A DNA stretch of 20,425 bases from a virus, in the IMG/VR virus record IMGVR_UViG_3300031688_000180, positions 1-20,425 of that record; one strand, written 5' to 3'. The notes beneath the pieces were generated by a model. It made no database searches. It was not told where the DNA came from and saw only the letters and a program-made list of their open reading frames with translations. Shown piece by piece: positions 1 through 7,015 of this stretch (within the stretch, counting starts at the first letter, position 1; each line of letters opens with the position of its first letter). Both the position numbers and the translations under genes were made by a program.

Positions 1-75
1 ATAAGTGGATGTGTCAACTATTATGAATCCCTTATAAATCAAGAGGTTACGTCACAAGGCTTGCTAAGTCATTGA
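1..75 (+). CDS. 3' end of an upstream gene (possible small lipoprotein)
   Basis: Frame 1 is open from the first base to a TGA at 73-75, giving 24 residues that begin Ile-Ser-Gly-Cys. The other two + frames close within the first 35 bases. I-S-G-C matches the lipobox consensus [LVI][ASTVI][GAS]C, where signal peptidase II cuts before the lipidated cysteine. The gene could therefore be a short outer-membrane lipoprotein such as an outer spanin, and lysis genes are often next to terminase genes. The signal peptide itself would lie outside the window. A chance open stretch of 24 codons is also possible, so this is only a tentative call. Confidence 0.28.
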   Translation: MSGCVNYYESLINQEVTSQGLLSH

Positions 76-106
76 TATCATTGAACAATTTATCTTCCAT
101 TTTATT

Positions 107-133
107 ACCGTTATTTACTATAGAAGATAAATA
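107..133 (+). promoter_or_regulatory. Late-promoter-like element 1 (ends GATAAATA), ahead of the terminase operon
   Basis: ACCGTTATTTACT at 107-119 is followed by TAGA at 121-124 and GATAAATA at 126-133. The same 27-base layout recurs at 3715-3741 with 24 identical positions. The end resembles the T4 late-promoter box TATAAATA. If start-site spacing is as in T4 (about six bases past the box), transcription would begin at or next to A139, the first base of the next gene's ATG. That no Shine-Dalgarno sequence precedes this gene fits a leaderless transcript. The promoter function is inferred from repetition and position. Confidence 0.55.
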
Positions 134-138
134 ATATT

Positions 139-495
139 ATGAAGGATTTAAAGTATGTTCCTGAAGCTAAGAAGTTGCAACCAGGCGGTGGCCAGGGCAG
201 ATATCAAACCCCTGAAACTTGGATTACTGGCCCTTGCCCTTATAGACGTGACAAATATTATGCTTGGTTAAAGCATCGTAGTCAAGCACGTTACCGCAAA
301 GAAGCATATGACTTAACCTGGGAACAGTTTGAAATGTTATGGTTCAATGAAGAAGATTGGTCTAATAGAGGCAAACAATCCACTAACATATGTATGAGTC
401 AAATAGATTATACTGTTGGTTGGACTCTTGACAACATTGAAATTATAACAAGACTTCAACAATTAAGGAAGCCTAAGAAAAATGCTAGATCCTAA
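139..495 (+). CDS. Degenerate HNH-endonuclease-like protein beside the terminase
   Basis: This is a protein of 118 residues. The middle (residues about 32-70) has the pattern CPYRRDKYYAWLKHRSQARY and then LTWEQF. The end (about 84-112) reads ICMSQIDYTVGWTLDN followed by IEIITRLQQLRK. This matches the beta-beta-alpha end of HNH proteins of the type RID..GY..DN..(W/V)T..Q, but the catalytic histidines are not where they are expected. Conserved proteins of this kind are common in marine phages, and true HNH proteins next to terminases (HK97 gp74) are known to help packaging. A DNA-binding packaging accessory, perhaps taking the place of a small terminase subunit, is my inference. There is no Shine-Dalgarno site before the ATG, which is the only Met codon until residue 65. 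The gene overlaps the next one by 14 bases. Confidence 0.55.
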   Translation: MKDLKYVPEAKKLQPGGGQGRYQTPETWITGPCPYRRDKYYAWLKHRSQARYRKEAYDLTWEQFEMLWFNEEDWSNRGKQSTNICMSQIDYTVGWTLDNIEIITRLQQLRKPKKNARS

Positions 496-703
496 CTTTG
501 ACCCCTTGTATGAAATGCAAATGCAAGGCCTTGCAATTCAACACAGTCAAAAAGTAATCGAATCCTTGTGCAATGAAATCCAACGTTTAGATGGATTAGT
601 CCAGGAAATGGCAAAGAACCAACTAGACGTTACTGAACTGTTAATGAAGAATCAAACCAATATTAAATATATTAGCGAAATGTTAGAGCGTGAGGGACAA
701 TGA
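482..703 (+). CDS. Small coiled-coil protein upstream of terminase, function unknown
   Basis: This 73-residue acidic protein is predicted by eye to be mostly helical. Heptad-like hydrophobic spacing runs from residue 20 to the end (I, L, I, L, V, M, L, V, L, L, M). It starts inside the 3' end of the HNH-like gene and its stop overlaps the terminase start as ATGA (700-703), so translation is probably coupled. I do not recognise a family. By position it could be a small terminase subunit, which is oligomeric and helical, but it is much shorter than usual for that family and has no visible helix-turn-helix. I leave it unassigned. Confidence 0.7.
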   Translation: MLDPNFDPLYEMQMQGLAIQHSQKVIESLCNEIQRLDGLVQEMAKNQLDVTELLMKNQTNIKYISEMLEREGQ

Positions 704-1941
704 ATCTAACCAAGCTTCAACAAGACATTGCTGACGATCCACACCGCTTTAAAGTAGTAGTTGCCGGAAGACGTTGGGGTAAAACATTCCTCAGTGTTAG
801 ACAGTTATGCTACTATGCAAGACTACCCAACAAGGAAGTATTTTACATTACAAGTTCCTACCGTGCCGCTAAGATGATTGTATGGAAGCCCCTTAAGAAA
901 CGTTTAACTGAACTTAAATGGATCAAGAAGATTAATGAATCAGAACTTTCAATTACCCTTCGTAATGGTAGCACTATAAGTCTTAAGGGTGCTGAGAACG
1001 GTGATGCACTTAGAGGCCCCTCACTTTGGTATTGTGTTTTTGACGAAGTTGCTGACATTGATTCAGATGTTTGGATGAGTGTTATACGTCCAAGTCTTGC
1101 AGACCAAGAAGGACACGCATTGTTTATTGGCACACCCAAAGGCAAAGGCAATTGGTTATATGACTTGTATAACCTCCAGGAAGAAATACCTCTTGTATGG
1201 AAAGGTTGGCAACATACTACTCTAAGTAATGGCTTTGTTAGTGCAACTGAAGTTCAAGATGCCAAACGTGATATGACTGAGAAACAGTTCCGTCAGGAGT
1301 TTGAAGCAACGTTTGAAACAACTGAAAACAGAGTAGGATATTGCTTTGAACGTGAGCATAACATACAAGAAGCACCAGAATTTGCAGATCACAGCGTTAT
1401 ACACATTGGTATGGACTTTAACGTAAGCCCTGCAACAGCGGCAATCTTTGTTGAAGTAAATGACAAGGCTTACCAAATTGATGAAATACAAATGTATTCA
1501 TCTAACACCAACGAAATGGTAGATGAAATAATAGCACGTTATCCATCTTCTAAGAAATTTGTTTACCCTGATCCTAGTGGCAACCAGAGGCGCACTAGTG
1601 CTGGGGGTCAGACTGATCATACTATATTACACAATGCTGGATTTGTTATTAAAGCACCACGCAAACACGACCCTATTAGAGACCGTGTTAATGCTATAAA
1701 TGCACGTTTCAAGTCAGCAGATGGCAATAGACACTTGTTTATTGGCAAATCAAATAAATATAGTATAGAAAGTCTAGACAAATACACATATAAAGATGGG
1801 ACACAAATCCCTGATAAAGATTCTGGCTGGGATCATATGTTTGATGCTATGTCTTATTACGTGGCCTATAGATGGCCATTAAGGCGTGACGTTGATCCGG
1901 AATTAATTCAACCACAACGATGGGGACATTCGTTAGCATAA
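700..1941 (+). CDS. terL: Terminase large subunit (TerL): packaging ATPase and nuclease
   Basis: At 413 residues this is a normal to slightly short TerL. The N-terminal ATPase domain has the Walker A loop AGRRWGKT (residues 22-29), Walker B WYCVFDE ending in D115-E116, and the coupling motif LFIGTPKGKG (141-150). The C-terminal RNase H-like nuclease shows its three acidic clusters: GMDFN (D239), YPDPSG (D291) and SGWDHMFDAMSYY (D378, D382). The enzyme threads DNA into the prohead through the portal and cuts the concatemer. Both domains look intact. The start overlaps the previous stop as ATGA, and the portal gene follows after 10 bases. The N-terminus goes almost directly into Walker A, so the usual leading adenine-binding region is short. 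Confidence 0.97.
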   Translation: MNLTKLQQDIADDPHRFKVVVAGRRWGKTFLSVRQLCYYARLPNKEVFYITSSYRAAKMIVWKPLKKRLTELKWIKKINESELSITLRNGSTISLKGAENGDALRGPSLWYCVFDEVADIDSDVWMSVIRPSLADQEGHALFIGTPKGKGNWLYDLYNLQEEIPLVWKGWQHTTLSNGFVSATEVQDAKRDMTEKQFRQEFEATFETTENRVGYCFEREHNIQEAPEFADHSVIHIGMDFNVSPATAAIFVEVNDKAYQIDEIQMYSSNTNEMVDEIIARYPSSKKFVYPDPSGNQRRTSAGGQTDHTILHNAGFVIKAPRKHDPIRDRVNAINARFKSADGNRHLFIGKSNKYSIESLDKYTYKDGTQIPDKDSGWDHMFDAMSYYVAYRWPLRRDVDPELIQPQRWGHSLA

Positions 1942-1951
1942 GGAAAACACT

Positions 1952-3442
1952 ATGGACGCAATACAGAAATTAAATGACGCTATCGCAAAGGTCGCTGGCG
2001 GCAATGACTTATACGATACATACAAAGAAACTTGGCAATACTTGCTTGAGAGTTACATTGGCGGTGAAGAATACCGTCGTGCAAACCACCTTGTTAGATA
2101 CCAACTTGAAACAGAACCTGAATACCAAGCACGATTACGCACAACACCATTGGAAAACCATTGTGCCAGCGTAATTAGTGTTTACAATTCATTCTTATTT
2201 AGAACAGAACCAAAGCGTGACCTTGGTTCTATTGAAAACCTAGCAGAAACTTACGACTTTATGCGTGATGCAGACTTTGATGGACGTAGTTTAGATAACT
2301 TTATGAAAGACGTTGCTACTTGGACAAGTGTGTTCGGACACGCCTGGGTCATTGTTAGCAAACCTAACATTAATGCAACTACAAGAGGCGATGAAGTTGA
2401 AGCTGGAGTTAGACCTTACCTAAGTGTTCTTACACCATTAGTTGTATTAGATTGGAATTGGTCAAGAAGCCCAAGTGGTAGATATCAACTTAACTATTTT
2501 AAATATCTTGAAGATGTTAACAAGGATGTCCATACAGTTAAAGAGTGGACCAATGACGTTATAACAACAACTGTTATTGATATGGGCGAAGAAACAATAA
2601 CAGACACAATAATTGAACCAAACGGTTTGGGCAAGATTCCAGCCGTGTGTGTTTACAATAAGAAGGGCGTTGTCAAGAGTATTGGTATTAGTGACATTGC
2701 CGACATTGCAGACGCACAACGTTTTATCTATAATGCCACAAGCGAAATAGATCAAAGCATCAGACTAGACAGCCACCCAAGTCTAGTAAAGACACCAGAA
2801 ACTAATGCTGGTATCGGTGCTGGTTCAATCATACATATGCCAGAGAACTTAGATCCTGGCCTAAAGCCTTACATACTAGAGTTTAGTGGTGCAAGTGTTG
2901 ACAAGATACTAGGTGCAATTCAACACCAAGTTAGCAACATTGACAAGATGGCAAACACAGGTGCTGTTCGTGCTACTGAAAGTCGTGTAATGAGTGGCAT
3001 TGCTATGGAAACAGAATTCCAATTGCTTAATGCTAAACTATCAGAGAAAGCGGATCAACTAGAACTTGCTGAAGAGCAGATTTGGAAATTGTTCTGTGAG
3101 TATATGGGCTATGCTTGGAATGGCGATATTGATTATCCAGGAAGTTTCAACATTAGAGACACTGGTAGTGAAATTGCACAACTTAAAACAGCCGCTGAAA
3201 CTTCACCTAATGATCCACAGATCCAAAAGGGTATTGCAATCAAAGTGGCTGAATGGATGGAACTAGAGTATGATGAGGATGAAGTTATGCCTACAACAAC
3301 TCCAGAGGATCGTCCAGTGCATATGCAAGAAATGATTATGGGCGGATATGAAGATGCTCAAATATTAGCACTTCATCCAGAAGTAACTCAGAACGATATT
3401 AACAATGCAAGAACAGCATTATTAACTAACCAAGGAGAATAA
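1952..3442 (+). CDS. Portal protein
   Basis: This 496-residue protein follows TerL directly, with AAGGAAA about eight bases before the ATG. The N-terminal stretch carries YIGGEEYRR, then VRYQLETEPEYQARL and ENHCASVISVYNSFLFRTEP (about residues 35-88). This matches the entry pattern of DUF4055-like phage portals (YL.GE.Y, then Y..R, then N....V....LF). The centre is rich in beta structure. Residues about 300-390 form the helical stem and crown region, and the C-terminus is acidic and helical. As a dodecameric ring it would form the DNA channel at one capsid vertex and dock TerL. Position between terminase and scaffold strongly supports this call, although the family assignment was made from memory of the pattern only. 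Confidence 0.9.
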   Translation: MDAIQKLNDAIAKVAGGNDLYDTYKETWQYLLESYIGGEEYRRANHLVRYQLETEPEYQARLRTTPLENHCASVISVYNSFLFRTEPKRDLGSIENLAETYDFMRDADFDGRSLDNFMKDVATWTSVFGHAWVIVSKPNINATTRGDEVEAGVRPYLSVLTPLVVLDWNWSRSPSGRYQLNYFKYLEDVNKDVHTVKEWTNDVITTTVIDMGEETITDTIIEPNGLGKIPAVCVYNKKGVVKSIGISDIADIADAQRFIYNATSEIDQSIRLDSHPSLVKTPETNAGIGAGSIIHMPENLDPGLKPYILEFSGASVDKILGAIQHQVSNIDKMANTGAVRATESRVMSGIAMETEFQLLNAKLSEKADQLELAEEQIWKLFCEYMGYAWNGDIDYPGSFNIRDTGSEIAQLKTAAETSPNDPQIQKGIAIKVAEWMELEYDEDEVMPTTTPEDRPVHMQEMIMGGYEDAQILALHPEVTQNDINNARTALLTNQGE

Positions 3443-3444
3443 CT

Positions 3445-3522
3445 ATGGCTTATGGCAGAGGTAAAGGCACTAAGAAGAAACCTATGAAGAAACCTAAAAA
3501 GAAAAAGACTAAGAAATATTAA
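3445..3522 (+). CDS. Lysine-rich 25-residue peptide
   Basis: A short frame starts at ATG 3445 and ends with TAA at 3520-3522. It has a good Shine-Dalgarno site (AAGGAGA at 3432-3438) at ideal spacing. The peptide has 12 lysines in 25 residues, begins MAYGRGKGTKKK and ends in KKY. The next gene begins two bases after its stop, so the pair is probably co-translated. Its charge would suit binding DNA, RNA or acidic scaffold, but no function can be assigned. Comparable tiny Lys-rich frames occur between portal and scaffold genes in related marine phages, to my recollection. Confidence 0.6.
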   Translation: MAYGRGKGTKKKPMKKPKKKKTKKY

Positions 3523-3524
3523 CT

Positions 3525-3710
3525 ATGGCACGGCCAAGAGTTAAGAAATACAAAGGCAAAAGCGTATGTAAAGGTAATTGTGCTGGACACAGAGCCGGAG
3601 CAAGATACGCAAGGAGTGGCGGGGGAAGCCCTAGTCCACATTCACGTAGTTTTAACAACGGTATGGCGATTGCTAACGGCACGTTTAAAAGGCGTAAGAA
3701 ATCACCATAA
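3525..3710 (+). CDS. Small basic Cys/His protein, function unknown
   Basis: This 61-residue protein has a strongly basic N-terminus (MARPRVKKYKGK) and C-terminus (FKRRKKSP). Between them is C15-x3-C19-x2-H22 in the string VCKGNCAGHRAGARY, and H39 lies further on. Two cysteines plus two histidines could bind one metal ion, but the spacing does not match a zinc family I know. It starts two bases after the Lys-rich peptide gene without a clear Shine-Dalgarno site of its own, which suggests coupled translation. It is the last gene before the second promoter-like element. Proteins with the CxGxCxGHxAG core are recurrent in marine phage structural clusters, as I recall, and have no known role. Confidence 0.7.
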   Translation: MARPRVKKYKGKSVCKGNCAGHRAGARYARSGGGSPSPHSRSFNNGMAIANGTFKRRKKSP

Positions 3711-3714
3711 CTTA

Positions 3715-3741
3715 ACCGTTATTTACTGTAGATGCTAAATA
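3715..3741 (+). promoter_or_regulatory. Late-promoter-like element 2 (ends GCTAAATA), ahead of scaffold and capsid genes
   Basis: ACCGTTATTTACT at 3715-3727, TAGA at 3729-3732 and GCTAAATA at 3734-3741 match element 1 (107-133) at 24 of 27 positions over the full length. The gap between genes is 76 bases, the largest so far in the cluster. A predicted start about six bases past the box gives a leader of roughly 40 bases that carries the strong AAGGAGG ribosome site of the scaffold gene. I see no terminator hairpin between 3711 and 3733, so read-through from the terminase operon would add to this promoter's output. Confidence 0.58.
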
Positions 3742-3786
3742 CATATACAAATAAATTATACTCTAACAGAAGGAGGCGAGGTAACA

Positions 3787-4473
3787 ATGACCGATCAAGA
3801 AACATTGGCACAAGATAACGCAACTGAAGCGGCAACTTTACAAACAGAAATTCAGGCAGAGGCAGAGACTGCAAAGACTTATTCTCAAGATGAAGTGAAC
3901 AATATGATGGCTCGAATGAGAGGTAGTATTGAAAAGAAACTTCTAAAACCATATGAAGATTTAGGTGATCCTGAAGAATTGCGTGGATTGCGCGAAGACG
4001 CACAAGCAAGGAAACAGGAAGAGCAAATTAAACGTGGTGAATTTGAAAAGACTTTACAGGAAATGGCTTCTAAAAAGGATGCTGAAATTAAGATGAGAGA
4101 CGAAGTAATCAAAGAATACAAAGTCAATTCGCCGTTACTGAATGCGGCCGCCAAATATCGTTCTGTTAACCCAGAACAGGTTAAGGCTTTACTGTCAACT
4201 TCTGTTAGATTGAATCAATCTGGTGACGTTGAAGTAGTTGGTGATGATGGATCCGTTCGCTATGATGATAGTGGCGCACCCATTGGCGTTGAAGATTTGG
4301 TTAAAACCTTCCTTGATACTAATCCCCACTTTGTTCAGCCAACAGCGAGCACGACTAATACACAGTCAAATGCAGGTGTTGGAATGAGTAAGGGCTTAGA
4401 CATCAATAGTCTTGATATGAAAAATCCTAAACATAGAGAGTTAGCGAAAAAACATTTCGCTGACATAAAATAA
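3787..4473 (+). CDS. Capsid scaffolding protein
   Basis: This is a 228-residue protein with a very strong ribosome site (AAGGAGG at 3771-3777). It is acidic and Gln/Glu-rich at the N-terminus. A long charged helix predicted as coiled coil follows (about residues 35-115, with stretches such as EEQIKRGEFEKTL), then a short alpha/beta part. The C-terminal half contains LVKTFLDTNPHFVQPT (about 172-187), a Ser/Thr-rich linker and a basic helical end (PKHRELAKKHF, from about residue 214). The charged helix followed by a basic terminal helix that can hold coat protein is typical of internal scaffolds. It lies between portal and coat genes, the standard place. No serine protease motif is visible, so it is not a fused prohead protease. 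Confidence 0.88.
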   Translation: MTDQETLAQDNATEAATLQTEIQAEAETAKTYSQDEVNNMMARMRGSIEKKLLKPYEDLGDPEELRGLREDAQARKQEEQIKRGEFEKTLQEMASKKDAEIKMRDEVIKEYKVNSPLLNAAAKYRSVNPEQVKALLSTSVRLNQSGDVEVVGDDGSVRYDDSGAPIGVEDLVKTFLDTNPHFVQPTASTTNTQSNAGVGMSKGLDINSLDMKNPKHRELAKKHFADIK

Positions 4474-4508
4474 TGCCAACATTATTATTTAATTAAGGAG
4501 ATATAACA

Positions 4509-5342
4509 ATGGCTAACACAACTTCGATTAATAGTGAACTGTTTCAGAACCTTTTGGTTCAGTCGCAAATTGCACTATATGAAAACTCTGTTGCACGTTC
4601 AGTAGCAACAGTATTTGACTACCCAGCTGGTGCTGGTAAAGTAGTTTCTGTTCCAGTATGGGCAGGAATGTCATCTAGCAAACCTGGTGAGGGCACAGCT
4701 CCTTCTGCAGGCACTACAAACACAACATCTGTAAGTATTACACTTGCTGAGCACGTTGTATACAATCAAGTTACTGATTTCTTACGCGATAGTGCGTCAG
4801 AAGATGTAATTTCTACACTTGCTAACCAAAGTGGTATGGCAATTGCTGAAGGCTTAGACGCTGAATTGATCGGATTATTTGCATCAGTTACACAGTCACT
4901 AGGCGCGGCAGGCACTGATAACACAGTTAACGACTTGATGAAAGCTTCTGCGATGATTCGTGCAAACAAGTATCAAGGTCCATTATTTTGCATCTTAAAC
5001 CCTAAACAGGCTTATGGTGTTAAAGCGGCTTTAACTGCAACTAACAACTACCAGAACAGTTCTTCTGTTGCTGATGCTGTAATGAGTAACTACTACGTAG
5101 GCTCTATTGCTGGCATTACAGTTCTGGAGCACGCCGGCGTTGCTATTGACGGTGACGACGATGCAATTGGTTGCGTATTTGCACCACAAGCATTCGGACT
5201 TGCTCAGCGTGGCGGAATCGATATGGAAACTGATCGTCAAGCTAAAGAACGTGCTACTGATGTTGTAATGACTGCGGTTGCAGGCACAGCTATTCTACGT
5301 CCAGAACTTGCTGTTAAAATCGTAGGCGACGCGGCACTATAA
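4509..5342 (+). CDS. Major capsid protein, HK97 fold
   Basis: This 277-residue protein is preceded by TAAGGAGATATAACA, a strong ribosome site. It begins MANTTSINSELFQNLLVQSQ and continues with the P-AGAGK-V-VPVW segment (about residues 38-51), which fits the N-arm and E-loop of small HK97-fold coats common in marine phages. A long helix follows (about 95-125, DVISTLANQSGMAIAEGLDA), then the P-domain with LFCILNPKQAYGVKAAL (about 158-174). The last part (GIDMETDRQAKERATDV and onward) forms the A-domain and C-terminal strand. It has no long N-terminal delta domain, which fits with a separate scaffold gene. It is likely the most abundant virion protein. Confidence 0.93.
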   Translation: MANTTSINSELFQNLLVQSQIALYENSVARSVATVFDYPAGAGKVVSVPVWAGMSSSKPGEGTAPSAGTTNTTSVSITLAEHVVYNQVTDFLRDSASEDVISTLANQSGMAIAEGLDAELIGLFASVTQSLGAAGTDNTVNDLMKASAMIRANKYQGPLFCILNPKQAYGVKAALTATNNYQNSSSVADAVMSNYYVGSIAGITVLEHAGVAIDGDDDAIGCVFAPQAFGLAQRGGIDMETDRQAKERATDVVMTAVAGTAILRPELAVKIVGDAAL

Positions 5343-5358
5343 CCTAGGAGTATAGACA

Positions 5359-5868
5359 ATGGCTTTTATTATTACAAGTGGAACTACAATAAGTTTCGCC
5401 GAGTATCAAGATATCTTTGATCGTGATCATAGACTTTTTGATTCTAATGAAAGCCTGACTGACGATGTTGTTGAAAATCTTCTTATAAGGGCGACCGAGC
5501 GTATTTTAACTAAGATACGCTCGTCAGCCTGGTGGGGTAATTACTATGTTTCGCGAGGAACAATAGCTGATTACCGCACAAGTGCAGACATTCCACCACT
5601 TGATATAGAACGTATACTGGAAAGACATAATGACTTTACAGACTTATGCGTCTATACAGCGTTAGGCGAATTCGTATTACCAATGGTTGCTGACTTTGGT
5701 AGTGAGGATAATGCAGAACGTCAAAAGATGGGATACTATACCCAGAAGGCAGAATCACTCCTAACAGAGTTGTTGACTGCTGGAGACTGGTATGACTTTG
5801 ATAATGACTTAACAGTTGAATCATCAGAGAAATCACCAGGACAAATAAACTTGAAGAGGGTAAGATAA
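5359..5868 (+). CDS. Head-tail connector / head completion protein candidate
   Basis: This 169-residue protein, mostly helical, starts 16 bases after the coat gene behind AGGAG (5346-5350). The N-terminus (ISFAEYQDIFDRDHRLF) is followed by LLIRATERILTKIRSSAWW, residues about 45-64. A further helical part (FTDLCVYTALGEFVLPMVADF) and a tyrosine-containing helix (YYTQKAESLLTELL) come after. A compact alpha-helical protein of this size directly after the coat gene is typical of the gp6/gp15-type adaptor that sits under the portal. I rely on position, size and helical character rather than on a decisive motif. Confidence 0.65.
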   Translation: MAFIITSGTTISFAEYQDIFDRDHRLFDSNESLTDDVVENLLIRATERILTKIRSSAWWGNYYVSRGTIADYRTSADIPPLDIERILERHNDFTDLCVYTALGEFVLPMVADFGSEDNAERQKMGYYTQKAESLLTELLTAGDWYDFDNDLTVESSEKSPGQINLKRVR

Positions 5869-6261
5869 ATGCGAGAAGATATCCTGTCGTATATTAAGAC
5901 ACTATCATTAGGATCATTTACAGTTAGTGATGAACTACCTAGAGATGACAGTGGTATGGCTTTATACTTAAAGAATCCAAAGAAACTATATGTGGACATT
6001 GGACAAGTAGAAGCAACACCATTAATCCAAACGCTTAGTGGCTTTGATGTGCATACAGAATCAACTACAGTCAGTGTATATTTCACGGCTGACGCGAAAA
6101 CACTACCAGCAAATTATAGTTCGTTAACACAAAGTCTAAGACTTGGCAAAGATATCCAACAAGCAAAAGGGTTTAATAACCGTTCTGTGGATGTTCAAAC
6201 TGAGTATGATGCGGATATGTTGATAACTAGAATAGATTACACATTTAGCAAAATAACTTAA
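5869..6261 (+). CDS. Neck / tail terminator-like protein candidate
   Basis: This 130-residue alpha/beta protein begins with the first base after the previous stop (TAA-ATG), with GAGGG as ribosome site. It starts with a short helix (REDILSYIKTLS) and then a beta-rich body, including the alternating stretch FDVHTESTTVSVYFTADAK (about 59-77). It ends with the strand DADMLITRIDYTFSKIT. Size, helix-then-sheet layout and placement right before the tail tube fit a tail terminator or tail-to-head joining protein, which caps the tail tube. The sequence alone does not separate this from other neck proteins. Confidence 0.6.
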   Translation: MREDILSYIKTLSLGSFTVSDELPRDDSGMALYLKNPKKLYVDIGQVEATPLIQTLSGFDVHTESTTVSVYFTADAKTLPANYSSLTQSLRLGKDIQQAKGFNNRSVDVQTEYDADMLITRIDYTFSKIT

Positions 6262-6273
6262 GGAGCAAAAAAG

Positions 6274-6750
6274 ATGGCTTATATCTATCCAGCACCAGGT
6301 AATACAAACGCACAGGTGATCCTGACTCTTGAAACAGTCGCCGGAACAAATACTGTGGGCTTGGTTTTACCTGCACTACAAGACGTTACGTTGAATAACG
6401 CAAACGACGTGTTTTCTTGGACGCAATTAGACGCATCCAGTAAACAACAAATCGCTACTACAGCGACAAACTCACTATCTATGAACATTGTTTTAGATCA
6501 AACAATATTCTTTGGTGATTCCACAGCAACAGGTGAAGACGCACAGATTGCAGGTATATTTGGATTGTCTAAAGACAAAACAAAGATTACTTTTGCACTC
6601 TATATGGGTGACACTGACGCTGGCGCAACTGGTAAAACTATCAGTGGAGCAGGCTATATCACTGGTTTAGCACCAACGGTATCAGCAGACAGTCCAGTAT
6701 GGGTTTCGCCTATTACTGTAACTGTTGACGGCGACTACACAGTAGCCTAA
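6274..6750 (+). CDS. Major tail tube protein candidate
   Basis: This 158-residue protein is almost wholly beta-strand with many Thr, Ala and Asp residues and no cysteine. It is preceded by a strong AAGGAG site at 6261-6266. Its place after neck genes and before a tail assembly chaperone is that of the tube protein of siphophages. The hexameric tube fold is a small beta sandwich of about this size. The final stretch (VWVSPITVTVDGDYTVA) is a typical edge-strand ending. The gene is followed at once by a hairpin terminator, consistent with the need to express tube at a high, separate level. No sheath gene accompanies it, which supports a non-contractile tail. Confidence 0.75.
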   Translation: MAYIYPAPGNTNAQVILTLETVAGTNTVGLVLPALQDVTLNNANDVFSWTQLDASSKQQIATTATNSLSMNIVLDQTIFFGDSTATGEDAQIAGIFGLSKDKTKITFALYMGDTDAGATGKTISGAGYITGLAPTVSADSPVWVSPITVTVDGDYTVA

Positions 6751-6758
6751 GGCAAAGC

Positions 6759-6801
6759 GTGAGGGCACGGTAGAGGGGGATAAAACCCCCTCTATTCTCA
6801 C
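6759..6801 (+). terminator. Hairpin terminator after the tail tube gene
   Basis: TAGAGGGGG (6771-6779) and CCCCCTCTA (6786-6794) form a perfect 9-bp stem with the six-base loop ATAAAA. An outer stem of five pairs, GTGAG (6759-6763) with CTCAC (6797-6801), can extend it across an internal loop. The sequence after the inner stem (TTCTCACAT) is only weakly T-rich, so termination may be partial. It lies 20 bases after the tail tube stop and just before the third promoter-like element. An mRNA-stabilising 3' hairpin is an alternative role. Confidence 0.62.
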
Positions 6802-6806
6802 ATAAC

Positions 6807-6814
6807 GATAAATA
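6807..6814 (+). promoter_or_regulatory. Late-promoter-like box 3 (GATAAATA), ahead of the tail operon
   Basis: GATAAATA follows the hairpin directly and equals the box of element 1. The upstream part is poorly conserved, although TATT occurs at the same offset as in element 1. A start six bases downstream would give a leader of about 13 bases before the ATG at 6833, holding a weak AGGA site. The placement between a terminator and the next gene supports promoter function. On sequence alone this copy is weaker than elements 1 and 2. Confidence 0.42.
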
Positions 6815-6832
6815 GATATATAGGACAGATAG

Positions 6833-7015
6833 ATGGATATATTAGATTCAAAGTCAGACAGAGAACTCTTAAAGAGTTTAATAGCAGAAGTAGCCAAGGC
6901 AAACAATGAGTTGAATTGTGCTTATGCTGATACAAAGAAAGCCAAGAACCGTTTAAGTTTCTTAGTGGTATTAGCGAATAAATTGATCAATAGAACTGAG
7001 GATAAACAGAAATGA
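6833..7015 (+). CDS. Small coiled-coil protein before the tail chaperone
   Basis: This 60-residue protein is helical throughout, with heptad spacing from LLKSLIAEVAKANNELNCAY (residues 13-32) to RLSFLVVLANKLINRTEDKQ (40-59). The pattern of two helices with a conserved Lys/Arg-Asn turn recurs in many marine siphophages at this point of the tail cluster, to my recollection, without a known function. Its TGA overlaps the next ATG (ATGA at 7012-7015), so translation is coupled to the chaperone gene. It has a weak Shine-Dalgarno site (AGGA) and a purine-rich spacer. There is no signal peptide. Confidence 0.75.
   Translation: MDILDSKSDRELLKSLIAEVAKANNELNCAYADTKKAKNRLSFLVVLANKLINRTEDKQK

Noticed and set aside
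4474-4508. The 35-base gap between scaffold and coat genes as a promoter or terminator
   Set aside because: It is AT-rich but has neither the TAAATA box nor a stable hairpin, only the ribosome site of the coat gene.
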